From NCBI GenBank assembly GCA_016763955.1, contig JAESSU010000204.1:1-6716 (forward strand): DNA of 6,716 nt. The letters run 5' to 3'. Under the pieces are notes generated by a model that had not been told where the DNA came from, made no database searches, and saw nothing but the letters and a program-made list of their open reading frames with translations. Within the stretch, counting starts at the first letter, position 1, and each line of letters starts with the position of its first letter. A program made the translations under genes and the position numbers. The stretch is from Phycisphaeraceae bacterium. Its GTDB lineage: Bacteria > Planctomycetota > Phycisphaerae > Phycisphaerales > Phycisphaeraceae. Shown here one piece after another: positions 6,254 through 6,716 of the stretch.

Positions 6254-6716
6254 TCAAGCCGAATTTGGCCTGTTTTCAGAGGAGTCCGAAGTGTCCGGAG
6301 TGTCCGGGGAGTCCGGGGAGTCCGATGATTCAGAACTTCTGGGGGCAGAGGTGTCGGAAGGTTCTGAGCTTTCGGGGGGTTGTTCTTGCTTGAGCTTGTC
6401 TTGTTCAGTTGCAAGCAAGTCGCTGATCGTGGGTTTATCTAGCTCCTCACCATCCATTAATCGCTTAACTTCTTCAGATGAAAGTGTTTCATATTTGAGT
6501 AGTGCTTGAGCAATGGCATCGAGTTGATCGCGATGATCTTCAATGATCTTCGTGGCTTGAGCATATGTGGTATCGATGAGCAACTTGATTTCATCGTCGA
6601 TGATCTTGGCAGTTTCATTACTAAGACTGTCTGCACTTTGCCAAGACTGACGTTGTTCATCTTCACCGACAAACTGGAAGCCGAGCTTTTCACTCATGCC
6701 ATATTCGGTGACCATC
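6254..6716 (-). CDS. ftsH: ATP-dependent zinc metalloprotease FtsH, C-terminal end (5' end outside window)
   Basis: FtsH is a membrane-anchored AAA+ hexamer that unfolds and degrades membrane and soluble proteins. Only the end of its M41 peptidase domain is here, about 154 codons counting from the right edge. MVTEYGMSEKLG is the strongly conserved segment of this domain. It is followed by the helical bundle typical of the family: NETAKIIDDEIKLLID, then AQATKIIEDHRDQLDAIAQ, ALLKYETL and SSEEVKRLMDG. The zinc-binding HEAGH motif, the AAA module and the transmembrane segments lie outside. After about visible residue 110 comes an acidic, Ser/Pro/Thr/Asp/Glu-rich tail of some 44 residues ending NRPNSA, which is probably disordered. 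The gene is followed by a strong terminator and looks unrelated to the sugar genes, i.e. a housekeeping neighbour. Confidence 0.95.
   Translation of the reverse strand, partial: MVTEYGMSEKLGFQFVGEDEQRQSWQSADSLSNETAKIIDDEIKLLIDTTYAQATKIIEDHRDQLDAIAQALLKYETLSSEEVKRLMDGEELDKPTISDLLATEQDKLKQEQPPESSEPSDTSAPRSSESSDSPDSPDTPDTSDSSENRPNSA
6284..6328 (-). repeat. Five tandem 9-base repeats in the ftsH tail
   Basis: On the plus strand five units beginning GTCCG follow one another at 6284, 6293, 6302, 6311 and 6320; units three and four are identical (GTCCGGGGA). On the coding strand they give the tripeptides SSD, SPD, SPD, TPD and TSD. The pattern looks like slippage or unequal exchange expanding a Ser/Thr-Pro/Ser-Asp codon triplet within a disordered C-terminal extension, so unit number may vary between strains. 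Confidence 0.85.

Noticed and set aside
6254..6509. Plus-strand reading frames of 106 and 164 codons opposite ftsH and the isomerase-like start
   Set aside because: They lie antisense to recognised coding sequence; their Ser/Glu/Gly-rich protein is the mirror of the 9-base repeats, and one crosses the terminator and promoter region.

Overview
The window holds five genes. Three are complete and two run off the edges. From left to right they are: an alpha-L-rhamnosidase of family GH78 (minus strand, C-terminal end cut off at the left edge), an AraC-type regulator and a type I sulfatase (both plus strand, probably one transcript), a protein related to L-fucose/L-arabinose isomerases (minus strand), and the C-terminal end of the membrane protease FtsH (minus strand, cut at the right edge). 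No RNA gene, insertion sequence, CRISPR array or phage gene was seen.

The organism looks like a free-living, probably aquatic or marine bacterium that degrades polysaccharides. The pairing of a sulfatase with GH78, a moderate base composition, and mostly absent Shine-Dalgarno sequences would fit Planctomycetota or a relative in the PVC group (Verrucomicrobiota, Lentisphaerota). This is inference from gene content; no taxonomic marker is present apart from the FtsH fragment.

Layout. Positions 1-2174 are the rhamnosidase. Positions 2175-2279 are a divergent, AT-rich control region with candidate promoters and a direct repeat that could be the site of the neighbouring AraC protein. Positions 2280-4625 are regulator and sulfatase, 36 bases apart. 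The sulfatase and the isomerase-like gene converge, with only 27 bases between their stop codons and no clear terminator. Positions 6054-6253 separate the isomerase-like gene from ftsH. They hold a strong candidate promoter, an imperfect hairpin or inverted repeat, and a convincing intrinsic terminator for ftsH. ftsH looks like a housekeeping gene that marks the edge of the sugar locus.

How the genes may work together (inference). The sulfatase would remove sulfate from a sulfated sugar, the rhamnosidase would release L-rhamnose from oligosaccharides, the isomerase-like protein would convert the freed deoxy sugar or pentose to a ketose, and the AraC protein would sense a sugar and switch on the divergent genes. 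Neither the rhamnosidase nor the sulfatase begins with a recognisable signal peptide, so the work may be done in the cytoplasm on imported oligosaccharides. Sulfated rhamnose polymers such as ulvan are an obvious but unproven substrate. The least understood part is the isomerase-like protein, which keeps the likely metal-binding pattern of the family but is otherwise divergent.
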